Origin: UBA11606 sp039815945
GTDB taxonomy: Bacteria > Actinomycetota > Acidimicrobiia > Acidimicrobiales > Aldehydirespiratoraceae
NCBI GenBank assembly: GCA_039815945.1
Contig: JBCBYI010000138.1
Span: forward strand, 1-11,491
Reading direction: 5' to 3'
Length of the DNA: 11,491 nt
Below the pieces are notes generated by a model that worked only from the letters and a program-made list of their open reading frames with translations, did not search any database and had not been told where the DNA came from. A program made the translations under genes and the position numbers. This document shows positions 1 through 7,010 of this stretch, in pieces. Within the stretch, counting starts at the first letter, position 1; each line of letters opens with the position of its first letter.

Positions 1-286
1 CCCCCACCCGCCGCCCTCCCGATCCCCGTTCTGCCGTCGATACCCGACGCGGCGCCACCGGGGGGGGGTGCCGCCGCTTCGCCGTTTTCGCCCCGGCACG
101 GCGAGAGATCCCCGCCGTTGCGCGGATTCGTGGTCAAGGCCTCCCGCTCGCGTACCGACGAAGCGGGGGTCCGTCGTGCGCCCCAGCGCGGTACGGGCGA
201 AGGTCCCGGGTCGGATGCCTCAACTACGTGGAGTGGTGACCGACAGGGGATCGCAGAAGGTCTACCCCACCCCAAACGAGGTACTC
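1..286. other. Leader region upstream of cpaB, no supported gene
   Basis: This stretch is GC-rich and all three + frames stay open for most of it, but the translations are Pro/Arg/Gly-rich and resemble no domain. A hand count of third-position GC for two of the + frames over 1-239 gives roughly three quarters in each, so neither frame stands out, whereas the real genes downstream are clearly higher. One + frame ends with TGA at 237-239 and could be the tail of an upstream gene, but nothing in it supports that. A run of nine G lies at 60-68. I see no convincing -35/-10 pair. The last bases carry the ribosome binding site of cpaB (GAGG at 278-281). Confidence 0.5.
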
Positions 287-1276
287 GTGAGTTCCCGTCG
301 AACGCTCATCCTTATCGGCGCCATCGTCGTCGGCATCTTCGCCGGCGTTGCGCTGCTCAACTACGTCCGCGGTATCGAGGACGACATCGCCGCCGAGAAG
401 CAGTCGGTCGATGTCCTCGTCGCCACCCAGGACATCCCGGAGGGCACGCCCGCCGCGGACGCCATCAACATGATGGCGGTCGCCCAGGTGCCGCTCGAAC
501 TGCGACCGAACTCCTTCGTTCCGGTCGACGCCCGCGAGTCGCTCGTCGGCCTCGAGGCTCGGAGCCTCATCGCCAAGAACCAGATCATCATCGACGGCCT
601 CTTCGTCGACCCGACGATCGTCGCCCAGAAGTTCACCGACCAGATCCCGGCCGGGCAGGTCGCGATCACGTTGCAGATCGCCCAGGTCAACGCCGTCGGT
701 GGCTACCTGCAGCCCGGCGACGAGGTCAACCTGCTCGTCCAGCACCAGAACCTCGGCTGTGACGCGCAGGAGGGCGAAGACGACGAGCCGCTGCCCGACG
801 AGGACGTCGAACTCGACGCCGGCGACAACGAGGGTGCGAGTGAGCGTCAGATCCTGACCGACGAGAACTACTGCACGTACACCACGCCGGCCCGGTACAT
901 CTTCCAGCGCCTCGAGATCCTCGCCATCGGCGCTCAGCAGCAGCTCGCTCCCGGCCAGACCGGTGGGGCGATCACGCCGATCGGTGGACCCATCACCTTC
1001 ATGGTCCCGAACCAGGCCGCCCAGATCCTGGCCTCGCTCGACCCCGACGACATCTACCTCACGCTGCTGCCCGAGGACTACCAGGCCGAGGCCTTGCCGG
1101 CGCTGACCTTCGACCTCATGGAAGGTCCCACCCCGGCCGAGTTGGCCGAGTGCCTCACGCCGTACGGCCCCGATGGCTACATCGCCGGCGATGCCGTCGA
1201 CGCAGCCGAGACCGTCGCCGAAGGCGATGAACCGATCGTGACGCAGTACACCTGCGCCGAGCTCTGGGAAGGCTGA
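287..1276 (+). CDS. cpaB: CpaB/RcpC-like Flp pilus assembly protein (SAF domain)
   Basis: Envelope-side assembly protein of the Tad/Flp pilus. In the family it is anchored by one N-terminal helix and acts outside the membrane; in organisms without a secretin its exact role is open. I chose the GTG at 287 because GAGG (278-281) sits 5 nt before it and the product (329 aa) then begins with a short basic stretch and a membrane helix at residues 6-26; the in-frame extension back to 68 is Arg/Pro-rich and not protein-like. A SAF-type domain spans about residues 41-105 (VLVATQDIPEG motif), then an RcpC-like domain to about 265. An acidic insertion at 159-190 lies between Cys158 and Cys196; two more Cys (289, 323) lie in the acidic C-terminal tail. 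Family assignment is firm from motif and from cpaE 5 bp downstream; the exact start is less certain. Confidence 0.88.
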   Translation: MSSRRTLILIGAIVVGIFAGVALLNYVRGIEDDIAAEKQSVDVLVATQDIPEGTPAADAINMMAVAQVPLELRPNSFVPVDARESLVGLEARSLIAKNQIIIDGLFVDPTIVAQKFTDQIPAGQVAITLQIAQVNAVGGYLQPGDEVNLLVQHQNLGCDAQEGEDDEPLPDEDVELDAGDNEGASERQILTDENYCTYTTPARYIFQRLEILAIGAQQQLAPGQTGGAITPIGGPITFMVPNQAAQILASLDPDDIYLTLLPEDYQAEALPALTFDLMEGPTPAELAECLTPYGPDGYIAGDAVDAAETVAEGDEPIVTQYTCAELWEG

Positions 1277-1281
1277 TACCC

Positions 1282-2562
1282 ATGTCCAGTTTCTTCACCG
1301 ACGACACCAGCGCCGTTCCCGGCGCGGTGGAGGGCGGAGCGTCGGTGCCTGCGACCGGGGGCGTTGCCCCGGCTGGAGGCACGCGTGCGGGGCCTGTGAA
1401 CCTCGTCGTCATCGATCCCGATGACGTCGCCCGCAATCGACTCGTCACCCAACTCGGGAACGACGTCAGCAGCTTCCCGGGCGTCGACGACCTCTTGCCG
1501 TACCTGAACGGCGAGACCGTGGTGCTCGTCCTCGGACCCAGCTGCGCGGTCGACGGCAGCCTCGTCTCCGTCGAGCGTCTCCTGCACGCCCACCGCGAGG
1601 TCGGCGCCATCCTCGTCGCCGAGGAACTCACGACCAGCCTCTTGCAGCAGGCGCTGCGGGCCGGGGTGAAGGACGTGCTCGCGTCGCCCGCCGACGACAC
1701 CCAGCTCAACGAGGCGATCGGTCGCGTCGTCGGCTCCGTCTCGACCTCGTCGGGTTCGAGCTCGGGCACGGCCGAGATCTTCGAGGACGACGGTGAGGCC
1801 GGCAAGGTCATCACCGTGTTCAGCACCAAGGGCGGTGCCGGCAAGTCCGTCATCGCGACCAACCTCGGTGTCGCCCTCGCGGAGCGCTCCGACAAGCCGG
1901 TGTGCCTGATCGACGCCGACCTCCAGTTCGGCGACATCGCGGTGATGCTCAAGCTGTCGCCGCAGCACACGATCGTCGACGCGGTCAGCTCGCTCGACCG
2001 GCTCGACGCCAGCCTCATGCAGAGCCTGCTCGTGACCCACGAGTCCTCGGGCCTGTTGATCCTGCCCGCCCCGCTCGAGCCGGCGTTCGCCGACCAGATC
2101 GGTGCGACCGAGATGATCCAGATCATCGAGGTGCTGCGTCGCTTCTGCTCGTTCGTGATCGTCGACACGCCGGCGTACTTCAACGACGTCGTGCTCGGGA
2201 TGATCGAGGTGAGCGACGACGTCCTGCTCGTCGCCGGCATGGACATCCCCAACATCAAGAACGTCAAGATCGGTCTGCAGACCCTGCGCCTGCTCAACAC
2301 CCCGATGGAGAAGCTGCGGCTGATCCTGAACCGGGCCAACTCCAAGGTGAAGCTCGACGTCACCGAGGTCGAGCGCACGCTGCAGGTGAGCGCCGACGTG
2401 CTCATCCCCTCCGACATCGTGGTGCCGCAGTCGGTCAACCGCGGTGTCCCCGTGATCCAGTCCTCACCAAAGGCCGGTGTGTCGAAGTCGATGCACGAAC
2501 TGGCCAACCTCTTCTTGCCGGCCGAGGCCTCCTCGGGCAAGAAGCGCGGCCGCAAGAAGTAA
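1282..2562 (+). CDS. cpaE: CpaE/TadZ-like ParA/MinD-family ATPase with pseudo-receiver domain
   Basis: Cytoplasmic ParA/MinD-type ATPase that positions the Tad apparatus in the cell in studied systems. The 426 aa product starts at ATG 1282, 5 bp after cpaB, with a GGGAAGG ribosome site (1266-1272) inside the end of cpaB. Residues 1-38 are Gly/Ala/Pro-rich. About 39-150 has the alternating strand/helix pattern of a response-regulator receiver, but the place of the phosphorylated Asp reads VLVLGPS, so it looks like a pseudo-receiver. A Ser-rich linker (151-163) follows. The ATPase has the deviant Walker A KGGAGKS at 183-189 (signature Lys183, Lys188), the IDAD motif (Asp211, Asp213) and Walker B-type IVDTP with Asp295. 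The C-terminus is strongly basic (SSGKKRGRKK). Both domain types in this order are typical of CpaE, so the call is firm; the absence of phosphorylation is inferred. Confidence 0.93.
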   Translation: MSSFFTDDTSAVPGAVEGGASVPATGGVAPAGGTRAGPVNLVVIDPDDVARNRLVTQLGNDVSSFPGVDDLLPYLNGETVVLVLGPSCAVDGSLVSVERLLHAHREVGAILVAEELTTSLLQQALRAGVKDVLASPADDTQLNEAIGRVVGSVSTSSGSSSGTAEIFEDDGEAGKVITVFSTKGGAGKSVIATNLGVALAERSDKPVCLIDADLQFGDIAVMLKLSPQHTIVDAVSSLDRLDASLMQSLLVTHESSGLLILPAPLEPAFADQIGATEMIQIIEVLRRFCSFVIVDTPAYFNDVVLGMIEVSDDVLLVAGMDIPNIKNVKIGLQTLRLLNTPMEKLRLILNRANSKVKLDVTEVERTLQVSADVLIPSDIVVPQSVNRGVPVIQSSPKAGVSKSMHELANLFLPAEASSGKKRGRKK

Positions 2563-2585
2563 CCCACCAAACGTTCGAATGAGCA

Positions 2586-2604
2586 CGGATCCCCTCGGGA
2601 TCCG
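2586..2604. repeat. Perfect inverted repeat between cpaE and cpaF
   Basis: CGGATCCC (2586-2593), a 3 nt spacer CTC, and GGGATCCG (2597-2604) form an 8 bp perfect stem. Its last base is the first base of the cpaF ribosome binding site. In RNA it could form a short stable hairpin right at the translation start region; as DNA it could be a binding site. It has no U-run, so it is not an intrinsic terminator. Confidence 0.6.
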
Positions 2605-2610
2605 AAGGAG
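2604..2610 (+). promoter_or_regulatory. Ribosome binding site of cpaF
   Basis: GAAGGAG is followed by a 5 nt spacer and ATG at 2616. It is one of the two strongest Shine-Dalgarno matches in the window and fixes the cpaF start. It directly abuts the inverted repeat at 2586-2604. Confidence 0.75.
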
Positions 2611-2615
2611 CACCG

Positions 2616-4097
2616 ATGAGTCTCTACAAGCGTCTCCACGACGTCCAGCGAGGTGGTGACACCGCCGCGCCGGCCGAGGCCCCGCCTGCCGCTGCGGGTG
2701 GTGCCGCGGGCGGTACCCCCACCGGCGGTTCCGGTGGTGCGACGGGTGGGCTCGCCGCCGCCCAGGCTGCGAAGGCCGCCCCTGCGGGTGGTCTCGCCGG
2801 TCGTCGCGATCCGGTGCTCGACGAGCTCCGCCAGCGGATCCACCACAGCCTGATCGAAGAACTCGGCCCGATCCTCTACGACAGCCGCCTGTCGGAGGAG
2901 GATCTGCGCAAGAAGGTCCACGAGCAGCTGCACGCTGCGCTCGCCCAGGAGCGGGCGCCGCTGTCGGCCTCGGACAAGGCCCAGCTCATCCAGGACGTCT
3001 CCGACGACATCCTCGGCTACGGCCCGATCGATCCGCTCCTGCGCGACGACGACGTGTCGGAAATCATGTGCAACGGTCCGAGCTCGATCTACGTCGAGCG
3101 CAAGGGCAAGCTCACCAAGGACCCGATCACGTTCGTCGACGAGGCGCACCTTCGCCGCATCATCGACAAGATCGTGGGTCAGGTCGGTCGTCGCATCGAC
3201 GAGTCGACGCCGATGTGTGACGCCCGCCTTCCCGACGGCTCCCGTGTGAACGCGATCATCTCGCCGCTGTCGATCGGTGGTCCGTTCCTCACCATCCGTA
3301 AGTTCAAGGCCGATCCGCTGCAGGTCGACGACCTGATCCGCTTCGGCACCTTCGACGCCAACGCCGCCCGCTTCCTGCAGGCCTGCGTGGTCGGTCGACT
3401 GAACATGATCGTCTCCGGTGGTACCGGCACCGGTAAGACCACCACCCTGAACGTGCTGTCGTCGTTCATCCCCTCCGACGAGCGCATCGTCACGGTGGAG
3501 GACGCGAAGGAGCTCCAGCTCCACCAGGATCACGTGCTCTGCATGGAGACCCGCCCGCCGAACATCGAGGGCCGCGGTGCGGTCAGCATCCGCGACCTCG
3601 TCAAGAACTCCCTGCGTATGCGCCCCGACCGCATCGTCGTGGGTGAGTGTCGTGCCGGCGAGGCACTCGACATGCTCCAGGCCATGAACACGGGCCACGA
3701 CGGCTCGCTCACTACGGTGCACGCCAACACCCCGCGAGACACGCTCTCTCGTCTCGAGACCCTGACCCTCATGTCGGGCTTCGATCTGCCGGTGCGGGCG
3801 ATCCGTGAGCAGATGGCGTCCGCCATCGACGTCATCATCCAGATCGCGCGTCTGCGTGATGGTTCTCGCCGAGTCACCCATATCACGGAGGTGCAGGGCA
3901 TGGAGGGCGACGTGATCACCCTCCAGGACATCTTCCTCTTCGACTTCTCCGCCGGCGTCGACGACAACGGCCGCTACCGGGGCATCCTCAAGCCGACCGG
4001 TATCCGACCGAAGTTCGCCGAGAAGCTGACGGCCGAAGGCATTCGCCTCGGCCCGGAGACCTTCCAGCCCAACGGCGGAGGAATGGCGGTCCAGTGA
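2616..4097 (+). CDS. cpaF: CpaF/TadA-type secretion ATPase of the Tad pilus
   Basis: Hexameric cytoplasmic ATPase of the PulE/VirB11 superfamily that powers pilin assembly through the TadB/TadC platform. The product is 493 aa. Residues about 14-62 are a low-complexity Gly/Ala/Pro/Thr linker. The N-terminal domain (about 63-245) contains the segment ILGYGPIDPLL, typical of CpaF. Walker A is GGTGTGKT at 268-275 (Lys274). A Walker B-region motif, RPDRIVVGECRAGEA, carries Glu344. The His-box region TGHDGSLTTVHANT holds His361 and His369. All expected catalytic elements are present, so the enzyme looks intact. The start ATG at 2616 is fixed by the GAAGGAG site. Its stop codon overlaps the GTG of tadB (GTGA, 4094-4097), which suggests translational coupling of ATPase and platform protein. 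Confidence 0.97.
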   Translation: MSLYKRLHDVQRGGDTAAPAEAPPAAAGGAAGGTPTGGSGGATGGLAAAQAAKAAPAGGLAGRRDPVLDELRQRIHHSLIEELGPILYDSRLSEEDLRKKVHEQLHAALAQERAPLSASDKAQLIQDVSDDILGYGPIDPLLRDDDVSEIMCNGPSSIYVERKGKLTKDPITFVDEAHLRRIIDKIVGQVGRRIDESTPMCDARLPDGSRVNAIISPLSIGGPFLTIRKFKADPLQVDDLIRFGTFDANAARFLQACVVGRLNMIVSGGTGTGKTTTLNVLSSFIPSDERIVTVEDAKELQLHQDHVLCMETRPPNIEGRGAVSIRDLVKNSLRMRPDRIVVGECRAGEALDMLQAMNTGHDGSLTTVHANTPRDTLSRLETLTLMSGFDLPVRAIREQMASAIDVIIQIARLRDGSRRVTHITEVQGMEGDVITLQDIFLFDFSAGVDDNGRYRGILKPTGIRPKFAEKLTAEGIRLGPETFQPNGGGMAVQ

Positions 4098-6061
4098 CCT
4101 CTCGCCCCGTTCCGTCCCGGCGTCCTTCGTCCCAGCGACGAAAGAGCCTCGTCGCGTTCCTCGCGTCGGCGCTGCTCCTCCTCGCCTCGGCGTCGACCGC
4201 CTTCGGCCAAGAAGCCGAACCGGCCGCAGTCGCACCCGAACTGCTGCTCGTCGACGCGACGGCCGAGCCGTTCGCGGTCATCCGCACCGCCGCCGAACCG
4301 GCGAAGGTCGACATCGTCACCGGCGGCGTCCGCGCCGAGACCCAGCCGCCGACCCCGGTCGGGACCAGCGAGCTGCAGGTCCAGACTGCGCTCGTCATCG
4401 ACAACAGCGCCGAATCCGCCGAGTTCCTCGACGCGTTCAAGGCCGCGGCGATCGACTACGTCGAGCAGGCACCGTCGTCGGAGCTCATCGAGGTCTGGAC
4501 GACCGGCGGCACCGCCCGCCTGCGGGTGGGACTCAACACCGAGCACGACCGCACCGCGCTGATCATCGACGGCATCGTTTCCGCCGAGGGTGGCAACAAG
4601 CTGTGGGACGGCGTGCGCGGCGCGACGCTCGAGTTCGAAGAGCCGGTGGCCGGCGCGACGAACGTCGTCGTCTTCACCGGCAATGTCGACAACGGCTCCG
4701 TCAGCACGCCCGCGCAAGCCCGCGGCGCGGTCCTGACCGGTGATGCGTCCATCTTCATGGTGCACGGTGGTGAGACCACCTCGCCCGAGGAGACCCGGCT
4801 CGTCAACGTGAGCGCCGGTGGTGCCTATGCCCTCAGCGAGGACGAAGCCGTGCTCGCCGCCTACGGCACGTCCGTCGCCGAAGCCATCACCAACACCTAC
4901 GTGGTCGCCTTCGACGGCGACGGTGTCGCCAACGGCGTCTCGATCGACGTGATCATCGAAGGCGCCACCATCTCGGGTTCGTACTCCTTCGGCGCCGCCA
5001 CCGACGGTCGGGCGCTCGCCCCGATCGCCGCACCGCAGCCGACGACGCTGCCCGGCCTCAGCTTCCTCGAAGGGTCGACCGGCAAGAACATCGGCCTGCT
5101 GCTCGGCGCCATCGCTGCCGCGCTCGGTGCCTGGAGCATCGTCTCGATGTTCTCCAAGGACACGTCGGGCCTCAATGACGTGCTCGAGGCCTACGCCGAT
5201 CCGTACGCCCAGAGCCCGGCCGGCGCAGCGGACGACGGCGGCAGCACCTCGTTCGCCAAGAACCTCTTCGTCAAGCGCGCCGTCGAGATCACCGAGGGCA
5301 TCGCGGAACGCCAGGGCACGCTCGAGCGAGCGGAGGCGCTGCTCGAACGCGCCGACATGCCGCTGCGCGCCGGCGAGGCCTTCACCGCCTACGCCGGTGT
5401 CGTCCTCGGTGCGCTCGCCATCGGTCTCGTCGTCATCGGCGGTCCGATCGGGGCGCTCGTGCTCGGTGCGATGGGTTTCCTGATCCCACCGGCCGTCGTC
5501 CGCTTTCTCGCCAACCGTCGCACCAAGGCGTTCATGGGCCAGCTCCCCGACACGCTGCAGCTGCTGTCGTCGACCCTCAAGGCCGGCTACTCGTTCATGC
5601 AGGGCGTCGAGGCTGTCTCCCACGAGGTCGAGGAGCCGATGGGCGGCGAGCTGCGCCGCATCGTCACCGAAGCTCAGCTCGGTCGTCCGCTCGAGGAGGC
5701 CATGGACGCCTCGGCCGAGCGAATGGAGTCCGAGGACTTCGCCTGGGCCGTCATGGCCGTGAAGATCCAGCGCGAGGTCGGCGGCAACCTCTCCGAGCTG
5801 CTGATGACCGTCGCCGAGACGATGACCGCTCGTGAGCGGCTGCGTCGAGACGTCGCCGCGCTCACCGCCGAAGGCAAGATGAGCGCGATCGTGCTCGGCG
5901 TCTTGCCGATCCTCCTCGGCATGGCCATGTGGGCCATGAACAAGGAGTACATCAACACGCTCTTCACCGACAGTCTCGGCAAAATTCTGCTCGGTGCGTC
6001 CATCGTGTCGGCCCTCATCGGCTTCGCGTGGATGAAGAAGATCATCGACATCGAAATCTGA
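4094..6061 (+). CDS. tadB: TadB-like platform protein fused to N-terminal VWA-like domain
   Basis: Inner-membrane platform protein of the Tad pilus (type II secretion F family), 655 aa against about 300 for ordinary TadB. Residues 1-38 look like a signal peptide: basic start, hydrophobic stretch 19-33, likely cut after Ala36 or Gly38. About 95-300 resembles a von Willebrand factor A domain, beginning TALVIDNSAES; the metal-site motif DxSxS is degenerate (Asp103, Ser105, but Glu107), and the later Asp-Gly position reads VVFTGN around Thr195. A helix at about 333-353 returns the chain to the membrane, then a charged cytoplasmic part, helices near 431-450 and 452-470, the T2SSF domain from about 480 to 605, and C-terminal helices near 598-616 and 632-650. 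The start GTG 4094 overlaps the cpaF stop; GGAGG at 4077-4081 is a slightly distant ribosome site. The TadB half is certain; the VWA assignment is from pattern. Confidence 0.92.
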   Translation: MTSRPVPSRRPSSQRRKSLVAFLASALLLLASASTAFGQEAEPAAVAPELLLVDATAEPFAVIRTAAEPAKVDIVTGGVRAETQPPTPVGTSELQVQTALVIDNSAESAEFLDAFKAAAIDYVEQAPSSELIEVWTTGGTARLRVGLNTEHDRTALIIDGIVSAEGGNKLWDGVRGATLEFEEPVAGATNVVVFTGNVDNGSVSTPAQARGAVLTGDASIFMVHGGETTSPEETRLVNVSAGGAYALSEDEAVLAAYGTSVAEAITNTYVVAFDGDGVANGVSIDVIIEGATISGSYSFGAATDGRALAPIAAPQPTTLPGLSFLEGSTGKNIGLLLGAIAAALGAWSIVSMFSKDTSGLNDVLEAYADPYAQSPAGAADDGGSTSFAKNLFVKRAVEITEGIAERQGTLERAEALLERADMPLRAGEAFTAYAGVVLGALAIGLVVIGGPIGALVLGAMGFLIPPAVVRFLANRRTKAFMGQLPDTLQLLSSTLKAGYSFMQGVEAVSHEVEEPMGGELRRIVTEAQLGRPLEEAMDASAERMESEDFAWAVMAVKIQREVGGNLSELLMTVAETMTARERLRRDVAALTAEGKMSAIVLGVLPILLGMAMWAMNKEYINTLFTDSLGKILLGASIVSALIGFAWMKKIIDIEI

Positions 6062-6068
6062 GGCCATC

Positions 6069-6998
6069 GTGTTCGATCTGGATCCCCAAATCGCCGCAGC
6101 GCTGCTCGGCGGCGGCATCGCCCTCGTCATCTGGACGATCGCGTCGCAGGCCCACGAGAAGGCCGTCGTGCGCGAGTCGCTGCGTGCGCTCGACGACTAC
6201 GAGGTCGACAACGTCCGCGACCAGGAGCTGTTGAACCCGCTCGCCGAGCGAGCTCTGCTCCCGATCCTCGGCGCGCTCACCGGCCTGGGCCGACGCTTCA
6301 CACCGGTCGGCTACGTCGACGGTGTGCGGCAGAAGTTCGTGCTGTCGGGCCGCCCGTCGTCGCAGGCCATCGACCGGTTCCTCGCCATCCGGGTGATCAC
6401 GGTGGTCCTCGCTCCGGTCGCCGTCGTCGTCTTCTGGTTCTGGAATCCGCTCGGGTTGCAGGGCAACACTCAGCTCGGCATCACCGCGCTGTCGGTGATG
6501 GTCCTGCTGATGGGCCCCGACGCCCAGCTCAACCGGGCCGTCGAGGATCGCCAGAAGGACATCCTGCGGGGTCTGCCCGACATCATCGACCTGCTCGTCA
6601 TCTCGGTGGAAGCCGGCCTCGGCTTTGAGCAAGCGCTCCAGCGGGTGATCGGATCGGTCGAGGGTCCGCTGCCCGACGAGTTCAGCCGCATGCTCGGCGA
6701 GGTCCGCGCCGGCTCGACCCGCGCCGAGGCGATGCGAGCCATGGACGCTCGCATCGAGGTGCCCGAGGTCCGCAGCTTCGTGCTCGCCATCCTCCAGGCC
6801 GACGCCTTCGGCGTCTCGATCGGTCGGGTCCTGCGCGGCCAGGCCGAGGAGATGCGCATCAAGCGTCGCCAGCTCGCCGAGGAGAAGGCGCAGAAGGCGC
6901 CGGTCAAGATGCTCATCCCCATGGTGTTCTGCATCTTCCCGGCGTTGTTCACGATCGTGCTCGGCCCCGCCGTCATCCGCATCACGAACAACTTCTGA
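6069..6998 (+). CDS. tadC: TadC-like platform protein (type II secretion F family)
   Basis: Second inner-membrane platform protein of the Tad system, expected to pair with TadB above the CpaF ATPase. The 309 aa length is normal for TadC. Membrane helices are predicted by eye at about 8-26, 107-125, 134-150 and 281-302. The T2SSF domain runs from about 166 to 300, with the family segment LPDIIDLLVISVEAGLGFEQAL at about 169-190 and the charged stretch EEMRIKRRQLAEEKAQKAPVK before the last helix. The start is GTG at 6069, 7 bp after tadB, with GAGG at 6060-6063 overlapping the tadB stop and a 5 nt spacer. No fused domain is present, unlike its tadB partner. Firm call from domain and neighbours. 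Confidence 0.95.
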   Translation: MFDLDPQIAAALLGGGIALVIWTIASQAHEKAVVRESLRALDDYEVDNVRDQELLNPLAERALLPILGALTGLGRRFTPVGYVDGVRQKFVLSGRPSSQAIDRFLAIRVITVVLAPVAVVVFWFWNPLGLQGNTQLGITALSVMVLLMGPDAQLNRAVEDRQKDILRGLPDIIDLLVISVEAGLGFEQALQRVIGSVEGPLPDEFSRMLGEVRAGSTRAEAMRAMDARIEVPEVRSFVLAILQADAFGVSIGRVLRGQAEEMRIKRRQLAEEKAQKAPVKMLIPMVFCIFPALFTIVLGPAVIRITNNF

Positions 6999-7010
6999 CC
7001 GGTCGCTCCG

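Noticed and set aside
1..239. Possible tail of an upstream + strand gene ending with TGA at 237-239
   Set aside because: No motif, no better codon bias than the neighbouring frame I counted, and a composition unlike any Tad component; cannot be supported from this fragment.
68..286. Upstream extension of cpaB to a GTG at 68
   Set aside because: The extra 73 residues are Arg/Pro-rich and would bury the N-terminal membrane helix; GTG 287 has a ribosome site at proper spacing.
1155..4235. Very long open frame of about 1000 codons on the - strand, opposite cpaE and cpaF
   Set aside because: It is the antisense of genes with clear domains; strong GC bias at third positions keeps the opposite strand free of stops. 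Its translation is Arg/Asp/His-rich with no domain.
3974..6130. Open frame of about 700 codons on the - strand opposite tadB
   Set aside because: Same cause: a shadow of the VWA-TadB gene, with low-complexity composition and no recognisable motif.
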